Source of the DNA: Chamaelirium japonicum
Lineage: Eukaryota > Streptophyta > Magnoliopsida > Liliales > Melanthiaceae
Direction of reading: 5' to 3'
Assembly (NCBI GenBank): GCA_947650365.1
Contig: OX393555.1
Location: 10,160,840-10,224,839, forward strand
Length of the DNA: 64,000 nucleotides
The notes below the pieces were generated by a model, which made no database searches, was not told where the DNA came from, and saw only the letters and a list, made by a program, of their open reading frames with translations. Made by a program: the position numbers and the translations under genes. Below, in pieces: positions 37,059-50,300 of this stretch (positions are counted from its first letter, which is position 1; every line of letters starts with the position of its first letter).

Positions 37059-37223
37059 GAGAAATGTTATTCAACCCGAAGGTTTGTCCAGATTTCGCCG
37101 GCCCGATTGACGTGGCAGCGTGCAACTGATGGCTGAAACTCACTAGCGATTTTAAAATCTTTAACATCACTAGTTCCACGCTGCCACGTCAATCGAGCCA
37201 GCGAAATCGAAATAGCATTTCTC
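37059..37223. mobile_element. Mutator-type MITE (copy 2)
   Basis: It has GAGAAATGTTATTCAACCCG and TAGCATTTCTC ends and the same body as 34131-34309 (GCTGCCACGTCAATCG). Its 9-bp duplication is TTGTCACCC (36629-36637, now separated by the hAT MITE) and TTGCCACCC (37224-37232), with one difference. It sits in the right terminal repeat of the GGGT-type element. Confidence 0.85.
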
Positions 37224-37334
37224 TTGCCACCCCTATATGTCACCAATGATGATCATCCAGGGGTTCCATGTGTTGGTGGATTAGCAAAATTGTTGTTTTG
37301 GGGGGAGGGGAGACATATGGCTACACAGGCCTTG

Positions 37335-38175
37335 TGATGGTGGCAATGGATTCCAAAAACCCGAATACCCAACCCAAATCCGACCCAAAACATCATGTAT
37401 GGGTACAGATTTTGTACCCAAAACATGATTTTGTTAGGATATAGGTATAGGAACTCTACCTTTCGGGCATAGGTATGGATACCTCGTTATCCATACCAGA
37501 AATCCAAAACCCGATTGCAATGGGCCGGACTCAACCAAGCCCAGGTCCAGGTCTGTATTTTTTCTTCGGCCTAAGACCAGCCCGTTTTTGTATCGGGCTT
37601 TATAGACAAGGTCCAAGCCCATATCAAAGATTTGGGCCCGGGTTGGACCTGGGACCGAAAGCCTTCAGTGACACCATTTTCCGTTCTGAACTTGGCATTA
37701 ATCGATGTTGTTTAACATAATTATCTTATTTTAATTTTGGATCCAAACTATAAACCCAAGCCCATATATAATGTTGGGATATAAGCCCAAACCCGTTCAA
37801 AATAGGCCGGGCACAATCTAGCCTGGACCGGATCCAGTCCCATTTCCAGCCCTATTTACCAAATAATACAGTTCAAGTGCAAACTCATTGTCATATACCC
37901 AAATTATAACCGAAGTCATATCCCTATCCAAACTTATACTCTACTAAAACCACTGTAATAAAAAAACCAAAAGAGCTTCTTAACATTGCATTGTGATACC
38001 TGGATTTTTTTTTCCTCGAGAGAAAATTATACCCAATTCATACCCGAAACCCGATTGGGTATGGACCCTCTTCTATCCGAATGGGTATGGGTCAGGTATG
38101 GACCCTGCATACCCAAATGGGTATGAGTATGAGTAGGGGTAGGGTCCGGCCCGAACCCGACCGATTGCCACCCAG
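37335..38175. mobile_element. Degenerate hAT-like element with GGGTA/TACCC words
   Basis: The left TGATGGTGGCAATGG faces the right CCGATTGCCACCCA. The interior carries AATACCCAACCC, GGGTATGG and TACCCAAATGGGTATGAG words. The layout matches the GGGT-type family, but ends and target duplication are eroded. Confidence 0.42.
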
Positions 38176-38299
38176 CTTTACAAGTATTTATAGAATCATA
38201 GATAACCAAATAAAAAGTAAAATGAGACTGATGTAGTGATGTGTACTAAAAAAAAACCCGTCAAGTACCTTCAGTTTGCAATCCAGTACAGTACACGTT

Positions 38300-38354
38300 C
38301 TATTGCTTCTGCTGGTTTGTGCAATGGAATTCCCTTCCTGCTTCGACAGATTCC
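38300..38354 (-). CDS. TPR10-like last exon
   Basis: After the acceptor CTACAG it completes an Arg codon and reads ESVEAGREFHCTNQQKQ, then TAG. The family C-terminus ends EAVEAGRKFHG, so the CTNQQKQ tail is a lineage-specific extension. Confidence 0.88.
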
Positions 38355-41300
38355 CTGTAGAAATGAATATGAGAAGAAATGTTAGAATTAGGAAAATCGA
38401 TAATATGATAACATGCATCGATTGCCGTATACTGTATTCTTAGCAAGGAAAGAAAAATTGAGATATTTCACAAAATTTTGCGGAATATCTCATTTTTCCG
38501 AGATACTGAAACGAAACATCGTATACATAAATTTACCGAAATACGTCGAAAATTTCCCCCCGTGTATGTATACCTGTCCCAAAATATTCCGCAAAATTTT
38601 GTCAAATATATCTCGGTTTTCCTGGATTCTGATACACTACCTAAATTTGAAATTTGATTCCTTGATTCTTAGTGATTCAGAATTTTAGTTCAATTAGACA
38701 ACAGCAGTAAATATTCAAAAATTTGTTCTCTCTACCTAATCTCCAGTTGGGAATAGTAACACTCCCTCGGTGGATTTTAACAAATGAACTCGGACTGCAA
38801 GCTGGGATTGCTAAACGGCGATGCACCCTATCGTGTCTCTCTCAAGTATTGAATTTTATTTTAAATTGACATGATGGACACCTCGCAACATGCATGCCTT
38901 TTATTTCTTCTTTTTTTTTTTCCTTTTTTGTTCCTGGATTGCATGGGAATAAACTCTGTAACTAAGAGCATCCACACCAGCCTCTCTATTTCCTGAGCTA
39001 CTTTTGAGGGAAATAGAGAGCTAGATGAGAAGTAGAGAGCTTTGTCATCAGATACTCCACACCAGCCTCTCTACCTCATTAGCTACTTTTGCCTAATAGG
39101 TGCCCATGATTTAAATCCGACACCCATGATGGGCCCAACGGATGGCGACATTCAGCTCACTAAAGCTGGTGAGCCAAGTAGCTTGTCGATACTTTAGCTA
39201 GTTGGGTAGCAACCCTGGTGCGGCTTCCATTTGGACCATAAAGTAGCTACAGAGCCAAAAGTAGCTAAGCTTGCAGGTTTATTGAGTCCAGTGTCGATGC
39301 TCCAACAATGTCGGTCTACCTGCCTAATAACTGATCTTTTAGGCTTATTGGCAGGCCCCACCTGCCAAGTTGCCTTAGTCAGGTTTCGAACACAATCTTA
39401 GAGGTTTGACACCAGTTAAACAGCCGGTCCGAAAATTCTTGCTTGAATGTTATGATAAAGTTTGCATGACACTTTCAATTTATTATCGTAGAATGTAAAG
39501 CTCACTATAAAATTCGATAGAGCAACAAAGTTGAGTTATAATCTATGTTTATTCTGGTTTAATGATCAGTAATGTTAATGAATAATGAGGCAGCAATACC
39601 TCAAATCACAGTATTTAGCCGAAACACATATATGTCAACTGAGTTCAAAACTTACTACAGAACTATTTGTTTGAATACCAACTAATTAAGAAGCAAGAAT
39701 ATCAATTCCCTATTCTATCTGCTAAAGATATTGTGCTGAGAATTACCTAAAAGCAATTACAAGCTCTTTGTTTTCAGGGTCGAGCGTTACACCCTCGTAG
39801 AAGGCATTTGCTGCTTCATCAAACCTCTGCCATGATACAGAAGGAAGATGTGATTAAAAGAAACACGGTTTTTTTTATCAACAAAATAGAAGGGAGAAAC
39901 TAACATACTTGCAATACACGAAGCGCTGCACCTTCCCTATAGCATGCTTTAGGCCAATCTGGTCTTAGCACTCTGCAAGCCTTGGCATCATCCAAGGCAT
40001 TCTCAGCTTGTCCCAAACGAATCCAGCAAAGGCTCCTATTTGATAGCAACGTCGCATCATTGGGATCTAGCTCAATTGCCTGAAGATTTAATCACAGAAG
40101 AATATTTCAGACTCTTTTTCATCAGTTGTATTTGACAAAGTATTCTGAGGGAAAAGATTGACACTGTTAGACCCCCCCCCAAAAAAAAAAGGAGAAGAGG
40201 GATTTGAGAGTAAAGAGAATACACATTGGAGCAATAACCCTATATATGACTATACAAAGGATGGGGTTACCACCAATGAGCATACCCAAAAGAGGCTAAA
40301 AAAACTAGACAAAGACAAAATATATGTACACTCTCTCAAACTAAGATGGATCATACACCAAGAATTTACTAAGGAAATATTGAAATTGCTAAATAGTGTG
40401 TCTTCGTAAAGAAGTCTGCAAGCTCCCGCATCTCGTATGGAAAGTTGTGACTGAAACCCCTATATAAAGGGGTGGGAGTCCCTCACCCCGTCCACTCTTT
40501 GCGAAAAAACAGTTCTCCCTTCCCCGTTTGTTAGCTCGCCAGTCTCTCCTCTATCCCTTTTTGTCAGCTCGTCGTAGCCTCCCTTCTTTCCTTATGACCT
40601 TCAACCTCCTCTGTTGACCAACGTTGGACTATGCGACCTCTCTGAGCGTTGCAACGTCCTTGGCAGCTGTCCATGCGACCGTGGCGGCGATGACCTCCAC
40701 GACATCGGCACCCGTGACGGGGGTGGCATCTCGGTTAGTAGAGGCAACCTCAACTGTGGCGACGACCCCAACGATTGGGGCGACCTGGGCTGGCGGTGCG
40801 ACCTCGATGCTTCCCCAGCTCACGAAGGTAGTGTGGTTCAAGGATTGATACCGGTTGAGGCCAAAACCCTAAAAAAATATAAAAATAACCCGTACCGGCT
40901 TGAACCAGTCGATATGGACCAGTATGTACCGGTACGGGCAGGTATTAGGATCTAGGGCAGTACCGATTCCGGCCCAGCCAAAATCAGTATTGACCGGTCC
41001 TTTGAACCATTGCAAATCAGATCTCAGCTCTGTGAGTACACTCGGAAAGTGTACAGTGCATGGGTTTAGGGTAAAGGGGCATAGTGGATCAGAAACCAAA
41101 TTGCATCAGATTAAAAAAAGAGCAAGGCTGCAAGAGTAATGTCAAGTGCTCGGCTATTGCAAGAAGTAGATCACATGAAACACTACAATAAGCTCAAGTA
41201 GAAACGAAACAGATAAGATGATTATACCAAATATGACAGAAGTCACAGAAGATGCTTCAGAAATAGTGACTAAATGGTTATTAGTCTCTGAAAATAGCTT

Positions 41301-44300
41301 TTCACAATGCGAACCTTTTCCATGATGTAGGCAGCATGCTTTCTCAGAACTCTCTATAGTGTGATGACATTTTTATATAGGACTGAACTAGAAGAAACAT
41401 ACCAACTTTGTTGGTCCAATTCACTCTTCTTTCTATTCAGCATTAATTGATTATGTTTGCAATCTCATAAAGTCCCCTAATACATTGGACTTGGATCATG
41501 TCGTATAAAGTCTGCAAGACTATATAATGGGCTATTGCACCAACTAATTGAAGAACACATTAAAAGCCAAAATTTTCTCCGTACGTATCAGAACTAAATC
41601 AGAAAAGCATTCATTTAAACTTGTAGATATGTAATTATCGGTAAACTTAATGGATTCAGTAACACTTATATGAAAAGAGAGGTAGGGCAGCTAATCTCCT
41701 TGCTAAACAATAATTCACGATGATCCCTCTTATGATCTTGTGTCTTCTAGACCCCTTTGTCGTCTATGAAATATGATCTAAAAAATATTTTCTTAGAGGA
41801 TAAACAAGGGAGGGTGTATACTAGGACCTAATGGGGTCCATACATGTACTTCATTATTGTATGTAAAGAGTAGATTCCAATCTGCACAAATAAATAAAAA
41901 ATAGAAAAGGAAAAAGAACAGAAGATACGCAAATGAATCATTGTTGGAGTAACCTGCGTATAAGCATCTACTGCTAGGGGAAAATCCTTGTTTTTGAATG
42001 CATCTTCCCCTCTAGATTTAGCTTCCAAAGATTTCTTCTTTGCCTCAGGTGTCACCTGCATGCATATTAACACTACTGAAAATTCCAAACTCATGTATCT
42101 GATAAAAGGTTGTGTTACATTCACCCATTCTATTTGAAGAGATTCTAATCATGGAAAACGATAGTCTAAGAACTCATAGACAACCCTTCAAATTAATTAA
42201 ATAGACTCAGAAGTGGCTTTCTGAGTGACAATGTCATGGTGGGCATCTTTAGCAAATAAAATTTCCTTGCTTGCAGATATGATAGCAACATTTGATGCAA
42301 ATCTAATAAGTCTAAATGTTTTGAATCTATGATTGCAAATGAAGATAAATTAGAAAGGTATCCATAAGCATGAATGTGTTTGAATCCTTGAAGATACCGT
42401 CTAAATCATTCTATAGAAGTAAATGTTGTTGCAGAGCACACATGTTCATGCTATGCTTATAATAAAAGGAGTATAAAAGAAAGAAGTAAAGGAGCAGCAC
42501 CTCAACAATCTCTGGCTTCTGTGTGTTGGTATTTTTTGGCATTTCTTCCCTCTTTATAGTTTCCTATAAAATGTGTCACTGATGTTAACCAAAAAAAAAA
42601 AACGAACACTAGGTTTTCAAAGTTCAAACTCCTACAAGTTATCAATCCACGTTGCTTGAAAACTAAGAAAACTATGACTCAAGAAAGTCACAGACCCCCC
42701 TCCCCCCCCAAAAAAAAAAAAAACAAAAAAAAAAAAAACAACACACACACTCACAACCAACACACATGCGCACACACACAAGACACATATAGGTTACAGC
42801 ATATTTTCAAAAACACATAAATTTGTCAATTCACAGAACTGAAAACTAAATGCCTGAATATACCTGTCCCTTGCTAGCCTCAGATTGCATGTGTTCAATC
42901 ACTCCATCAATGCTCCAGTTTGAAATATTTGGAAGAGGAGATGTTAACGGAAAAAGAACTTCAACTGCTGCACGATTACCTCTCATAGCAGCAACTTGTA
43001 TTGGCTTTAGACCATCCTGCAGCGGGAAAAAAAATTCTGGATAATACAGTGTCCTTTCTGCATTGGCTTCATAGTGACATATCAGAGAATGTCTGAAATT
43101 TCATGATGGGTATGAAAGTAAAATATCTTTTCAGGGACGCATAGTCATATAGACTTTCCTACTATGTCAATCAAGAAAATCACAGCTTGCATTAAGCAGA
43201 TAACTTGACATTCAAGCTCTAGGGTATACAATGGAATGCTTAGGAAATTAATGAATAAAATCTCTGTTATGGGGAGAAAAACCAATCAACATAGGAAACA
43301 AACCATAATCATTATCAATGGCCTTGTTCCCATTACTTAGGCATCAATTTTCCAACCGTCCACTATTAATTCCTAGTAAGAGCAACACCCTCTATTGTGT
43401 AAGCCTTTCCAAACAACACAAATCCAAGACTCCCCTTTTCAAGGGGCTCCACAAACTTTAACTGTACATGCAAATACCCACCGAATCGGTTCTCTTCAAT
43501 TTCATCCTCAGGTAGTGCGACTCACGCACTTCCTGTAATGGACTTATTTGTAATCTTTTCCTAGTTTTAATAACAAGTATACTTCAGAATTCCCGTTCTG
43601 CCATGCTAAACTAATTTTCTTTGCTCCTCTATATTACGAAACATTCTGATCCATAAAGCATTATGTACCTTGTTGTTTCTTCAAATACAACCTGTTAGTT
43701 CAACTTTTCAAGCCCTAAAGTGAAAAGGTGCCCATACAAAAAAAGCAAGGAAATATTATGGTTATAAATATTGACCTAGTCTTGTAGTTCTAAAATTCAA
43801 GAACATGTATCAATAGCTTACTAGTTTTCGAAGAGAATAGCAAGTAGTTGCATGAACCTTCTATTTTGCTCCAGGCACACCCATTTAACAACATGATCCA
43901 CCCTCCCTTACAATTTACGACTTTGTCTCCACGACCTTTACTTTAAGACTCGACATGTCTTGTTTGCAAATATTGTCAATTCAATACTTTATCCAAATTT
44001 GATATAATGGATACACCACCATCCGCCAAAACTAAGGTAACTTTGAACATACACTTCTAGAAATTCCACTCCCTCAAAGGTACCGATTGTTGTCCGATAT
44101 TCTACCAAGGATCATCAAGGGTAACTCTGAATATACAAACTAAGGTAACTTTGACCATACACTTCAAGAAATTCCACTCCCTCAAAGCTACCCATTGTAG
44201 TCCGATATTTACCAAGGATTATTAAGGGTCCAGTAAACCCTCTTGATAATATCTTTTTTTTTTTTGCATAGATAATTAAGGGTCCAGACTTAAAACCCTC

Positions 44301-47300
44301 TTGATAATATCATTGTGCTCCCTCCCATGCTTATATTTTTAAGGCTTCTCTAGAGCAATCAGCAACTATTGAATCCATTCAAATGACGAACCTTAACTAT
44401 GTTATTATGGGACTACTTGTGTCAACATTAAAAGGACAGAAAACCACCTCATCCAAAATATTGGGATTTCCTCCAGCTTCTAATAAGCAGCTAATAATTT
44501 CTTTGCTTCCATTATCTGCAGCAACATGCAATGGGGTTGCTCCGCCTGCACTAACATTTGGATTAGCACCTTCCTACAACAGAAGAAAATCAAGGAATCT
44601 GTCAACAGAATTCAGGAAACAGCCTCAAGGGTATCTTACAATACAAACATAACAGAGACTATGACAACATATGCTACCTTACAACGAAAATGTCATGTAT
44701 GCATTCATACAGGTACAAATACCAATGTGACTCATCCAAATGGAAAACAATTACAGAAATAAAACAGTGAAGTAGATAAATGGAGCACTTATTGTGGATA
44801 AATGTTTTTTGCATATTACCATTGGAAATGTCTTTTGTGTATTTACTCTTGTAAGTTTAAGTTGCCCTCATAGAGTCGACCCTGAGTAGATGGGACATGG
44901 CTTGATGGTTACGGTTATGGTACTGTTCTCAGTTTAAGGTGCATGGAAGAATTTGCAGTTATACACCTTCGATTCATTAAGATTTGAATAGTGAAAAAAC
45001 AACTATGACAAGAATCGGCTAAAATGTCCTTTTCATATATACCTTTCCAATGTTAACAAGGTTGGATGGGAACCCTACTATCCAATTAGGATGGGAACAT
45101 CTAAGTAAGTTAGCATTGCTTTCAGTTACATTAAGCCAAAAAGGCAAGTGTATCCCTAAGCTTTTGGACATTATGGTCCGGGTCTAGAACAACCTCCTAG
45201 CATGAAATTAGGCACACTTGCCTAAAATAAGGGATAGAAAGCACAAACTTTTCTCACCAATGGTGAAAGGCGTAGAATATTTATGGGTTCACCATGATTG
45301 CCTATGGGTGGACTAATAGTTGCAGACAAACAATTATTAACTTTATTGGAACAATGATCCTAAAACCATAGGTGCATCCGTTAATACCACACGACCAATT
45401 ATCTTTTTGCTCTCCTTCATAAAGTAATAGATGAAATAGGAGCATGTCGTACAAGTTGTCATAAACAGCACGGCGGCATACGTAGCAACGGGTCACCTCC
45501 TTATGGATAACAACCCAATTGTACACTGTTGAGATTTAATCTTAAATGATATTGGCAAATTATATATTAAAACTTCTTAATGACAAATATTTTTCATGTA
45601 TAACTGTATAAGCATGTACTGTCTGTTAATCTGTTACTATGATCAATGAGGAAAGTAGTAGTGTAGTCAAGGCGGCTAGGAAGCGCCTATGCGTTTTGCT
45701 CTGTCTAGGCAAAGCGGCGCCTTGGCATTGCCTAGGCAAAAGTAATTAATAAACATTTTTAATTCCTAATATAATATATATATATGATTTTAATAATCTA
45801 ATACCATTTAGATTGTAGTTTTCACTAGTTAACGGTCTTCAATTAACACGAATCACATAAAATGAATACACTAGTAATACAAACTTCTGAAGTCATGAAC
45901 TAAAGTACTTAAAGTTTAGCATTTCGTTGCAAATAGCCAAATATTATAGAAAACAAAGAGTCATAGAAATCATAAAGAGTACTAAACGACAAATCATGCA
46001 TCAGAAATCACCATCATCAACATCGTCATCATCATAAATTTGAGTTAATTCTACTCAATTTTGAGTTAATTCAACTCAATTTTGAAAAACCCCCAAATTC
46101 TTATGAACTCATAATAAGAATTTGAGTTAATTCAACTCAAATTTGAAAAAAAAACCCAAATTCTTATAAACCCATCATAAAAATGAGTTAATTCAACTCA
46201 ATTTTGAGTAAATTCGACTTAATTTTGAAAAACCACCAAGTTCTTTTGAACCCATCATAAGAATTTGAGTTGATTCAACTCAATTTTGAAAAAAACCCAA
46301 AATTCTTATGAACCCATCAAATTAATTTAACTTAATTTTGAGTTAATTGAACCTAATTTTGAAAAAAAAATCAAATTATTATGAACCCATCATAAGAATT
46401 ACAGTTAGTTTAACTGAATTTTGAGTTAATTCGACTCACTTTTGGATTAATTCAACTCGATTTTAAAAACCCCCCAAATTCTTATTAGTCCATCATAAGA
46501 TTTTCAGTTAATTCAACTCAATTTTGAAAACCCCCCAAATTCTTGTGAACCCATTGTAAGACTTTGAGTTAATTCAACTTAATTTTGAGTTTATTCAACT
46601 CAATTTGAGTTAATGTAACTCAATTTTTAAAAAAAACTCAAATTCTTATAAACCCATCATAAGAATTTGAATAATTCAACTCAATTTTGAGTTTATTCAA
46701 CTCAATTATGAGTTAATTCAACTAAATTTTGAAAACACCCCAAATGTTTAATTGTACAAGGTAAAATTCAACTCAATTTTAGAAAAACCCCCACTTGGAT
46801 CAAGTAAAAAACTACCCAGACACCTAGGCGGTCCTAGGCGACCGTCTAGGCGGACCTAGGTAGCCGCATAGGGAAAATCGCCTACCTAGGGGGTCGTCTA
46901 GGTGCCCAAGGGTCCAAAATGCCTAGGCGACGCTTTGACTACATAGGAGGAAACAACTCAAATGCAATTTACATTGCCCTGCAGTCACGTGATTTATGAT
47001 GCTCCAATAGTTATTAAAAAATAGGAGCTCAAAAGTCTTGTAGTGATTCAGACTTCACCGATGGACCTTGGTCTAAAAAGACAAGTGAAATTAGTCATTA
47101 GTACTATCCTTTCCACAACATTTTGATCCAGTGTGACCTAAGCAATTTGGATTTCACAATCGTTAGTCGATTGGTAAATGGTGATGAAAAATTAGCAATG
47201 GGTATGTTTATGGTTATATGCAATACGAAACATAATAGATAATAGAAAGTATATACAAACTCAATCTTTCTTAGCATGTAAATCATAGAAAAGAAATGGG

Positions 47301-50300
47301 ACACCTAAATGACTAGCCCTTTATGTTATGTTGCTTATATACTTAATGCGAGTACCCCAAAAGGTGGATACTTTCCCAGGACCTATGCAAATCTAAAGCG
47401 CAACACGAACCCTAAAAAACTCTCGACGACAATATATCTATTCCAGGAAATTCTGATGCAGACCGAGGATTCAGTCGAACCCAGTGGGCCAAGCCCAAGT
47501 GATCCAGTCGAATGGCTAGCGTCATCCGAAATATTCAATTGATTTAAGTTTAAATAAGTTAGATTTTATTATATGTTAGTTTGGTTTGATTTTTGGTGAT
47601 TTGATTAGGATTTGAGGTTGCCATATCTATCTTGCGGAGATCCAATAAAAAGGCATGGGTTGTACCAAGGATAAAATAAGAAATCAGAAATCAGGGAGTA
47701 ACTCTTGAAGAATCAAGAAGAAAGAACAAACAATCCAACGGAAAAAACAGAGCTTGGAATATTTTCAATAAAGGCCCTAACCTAGTGTGAAGGTCTAAGA
47801 TGCTATATAAAGCTTTTGAAAATTCTAAGAATGAAACCAAAACCAAGCCGGACATTTTTCCCAAGTCGAACAGGCTCAAACCGATTGATAAACCGGCTTA
47901 AAAATCACACATAAATCAAACATGGATCGTCACATTTTGAATTGTCTCAAGACAATTTAAATCGCCTAAATAATTGGTTTGAATCATCTAAAATAAATCT
48001 CTGGAACAAAAAAATACGACAATGTGGTTCGAATCAGCGGTTCGAATTGCCAAAAATATTATATCGTTTTTAAAAAGTTTGGCTCGAATCGGAGTTCGAA
48101 TCATCAAAATAAAATCTCTGTGATGAAAAAAACTATATGGACACGTCGAATTGAAGGTTCAAACCTTGAACCTGAAAAATCAAAATTAAATACTTTTTAG
48201 AAACCTTTTGAAAAAATCGGTAAAAATTCATAAAATTTTTTAACATAAAAATAAGATTTTACACAAAAAAAACTCAAAATTACTTTAAGAAAAGAAATTC
48301 TACTAGTATCAAAATAGCCTCCTTAACGATTAACTTATCAACTTTACTGAGTCCAAGGAAAATATCCACCTAAAAAAACTGTACCACATTGTGGATCATG
48401 GTGGATACTAGTCTTAGATGATCTTCTAGACAAATATAGGGACACTTCTGATCTTTAGGATTGCAATGCACCACATAAAACAAGATTGGACTCTTGGACT
48501 TGAAACACAGAGACAACAAATTTGTCACAAATTTTGGCAACAACACAAAGGTGGTAATTGCCTAAGTGGTAACAAGAGAATGCTAAATTAAATATACGGT
48601 GAAAAGCTTTGGAAGATAAGGGACTAAAAATTAGTAGAAATCAAACAAAGTATACAAAATGCAATTTTGATGGAAAAATAATGATAATGAAGCTTTATTT
48701 ATAACTGGTGGACAAGAAAAAAAACAATGTGATTGTTTTCAATATATCGGAGCCATTAAGCAGAAGAAATAAGAGATATATGAGGATATATACAATGGAA
48801 TTAAAGTTGTTAGAATAAAGTGGAGAGGTGTGTCAGGGGTGCTATAGGATAAACAAATGCCTTTCAGACTTGAGAGTAAACAACACAAGACATCAATAAA
48901 GCCCGCAGCATTGTAAGGCTCAAAATGTTAGGCCATAAACAAGACTCGAGTACACAAGATGAGTGCGGCAGAGATGAGGATGTTGAGGTGGATGCTTAGC
49001 AAAACTAGGAGACATAGACTAAAGGAAGAGTATATTAGAGAAAGTGTAGGAGATCCACCAATTGAGGATAAAGAAAAGAACATATCAAGATGCATGGGCA
49101 TGTACAACGTACAATAGAGGCTGCCTGAATAAGGAGAGGGCCTTGGATTATCGTGGTAAAACCTAAAATAATATTGATGGAAGAAGTTAAAAAATACATG
49201 AAAAGGCTTACACTAACAACAATAGCCCTTTACAGGAAAAGTTGTCAAATAATTCACAAAGATGACCCCAAATTAATGGGATAGGCCTTGATAAAGTTGG
49301 GAATTAGGATTAGAGAAAACATTGGGTTGTACACTTGTACTAGATACCACACATACTTAGGGAATCCAGCATGTATAAATATGACCCAAAGAAGATCCCC
49401 TATGGAAATAGGCATATATTATAAAGGATTTTACGTAGGAGTGGGAATTGAGCGGATCCGACCCGCTTAACCCGAACCCAACCCGTAGAATGGACAAGCA
49501 TGGGCAACACTGATTAAAGACTTGGACGGATTTGGACAAAAAACCTGATTTCAATTTGGAAGGATTTGGGCACCGATCATACCCAACCTGAGGAACCCAA
49601 GTGCTTTAACCTTACACTTTCATGTATCAATGTTAAGTCTCCAAATAATGAATTTTATCGTTTATTTCTTACTGCATTATCGTCGCTTTCCTACGTAAAA
49701 CTTTTCATATACTCGTAAAGCGTATCATTTTCTTTGCACCACTGCATAGTAAACTTTAATACGGACATAACGGTATATTGATTCGCACTCATATGATACA
49801 TGCATGAAAAATACGGAGTCCGATAGTCCAAATTAATATTTTTATCAATAATCGCATTGGAACCTTACACACGTCATTTCATGTGTGTTTTTCAGGAAAT
49901 TGATCTGGTTCTCAACACAGCTAGCTAAAGGGCATCGTGCTAAAGTGATGGATATTCTCACGGTGAGTCGATGGAGGATCTACAGCTTGTTTGGAAGCTT
50001 TTATGAAGAACGATAAAAAGAAAGACAAGTACGAGATTCGGCGGAAAAATGACCTCATTGGGCGGACAAATCGCATGATACAAACCAGAGGAGCACCCAA
50101 GACGTTTTACCAAGCTCAATGGAGTATGACGGGGGCTTGCAAATATGGCACAAAGAACAAGCAAACCTACCACCTTTTCTCTCTCCTTCCCTCTCCTCTT
50201 CTTTCTTTCTCTTTTCTTTTCTCTTTATCTATCTTAATTTTATGGCTTGATCAATTCCATCTCATCAGATCTCATAGCCATCTAACAGCTCAACCGACCC

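Larger units (their letters stand above)
36032..37235. mobile_element. GGGT-type hAT MITE, interrupted twice
   Basis: The left end is near 36034 (TTGTGGCAATCC then TTGACCCGACCC). The body is rich in AACCCGACC/GGGTTGACCC like the 34389 element. The right end CCATTGTCACCC is cut by a Mutator-type MITE and resumes as TTGCCACCCCTA up to 37235. The left border and its target duplication are uncertain. Confidence 0.6.

Noticed and set aside
40614-40955. Three overlapping frames in a GC-rich intron stretch
   Set aside because: They run on both strands, have no domain, and sit inside a supported intron. I treat them as a composition effect, though a captured gene fragment cannot be excluded.
48010-48060. 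GGTTCGAATC words resembling tRNA B-boxes
   Set aside because: They repeat in tandem without an A-box or any cloverleaf pairing.
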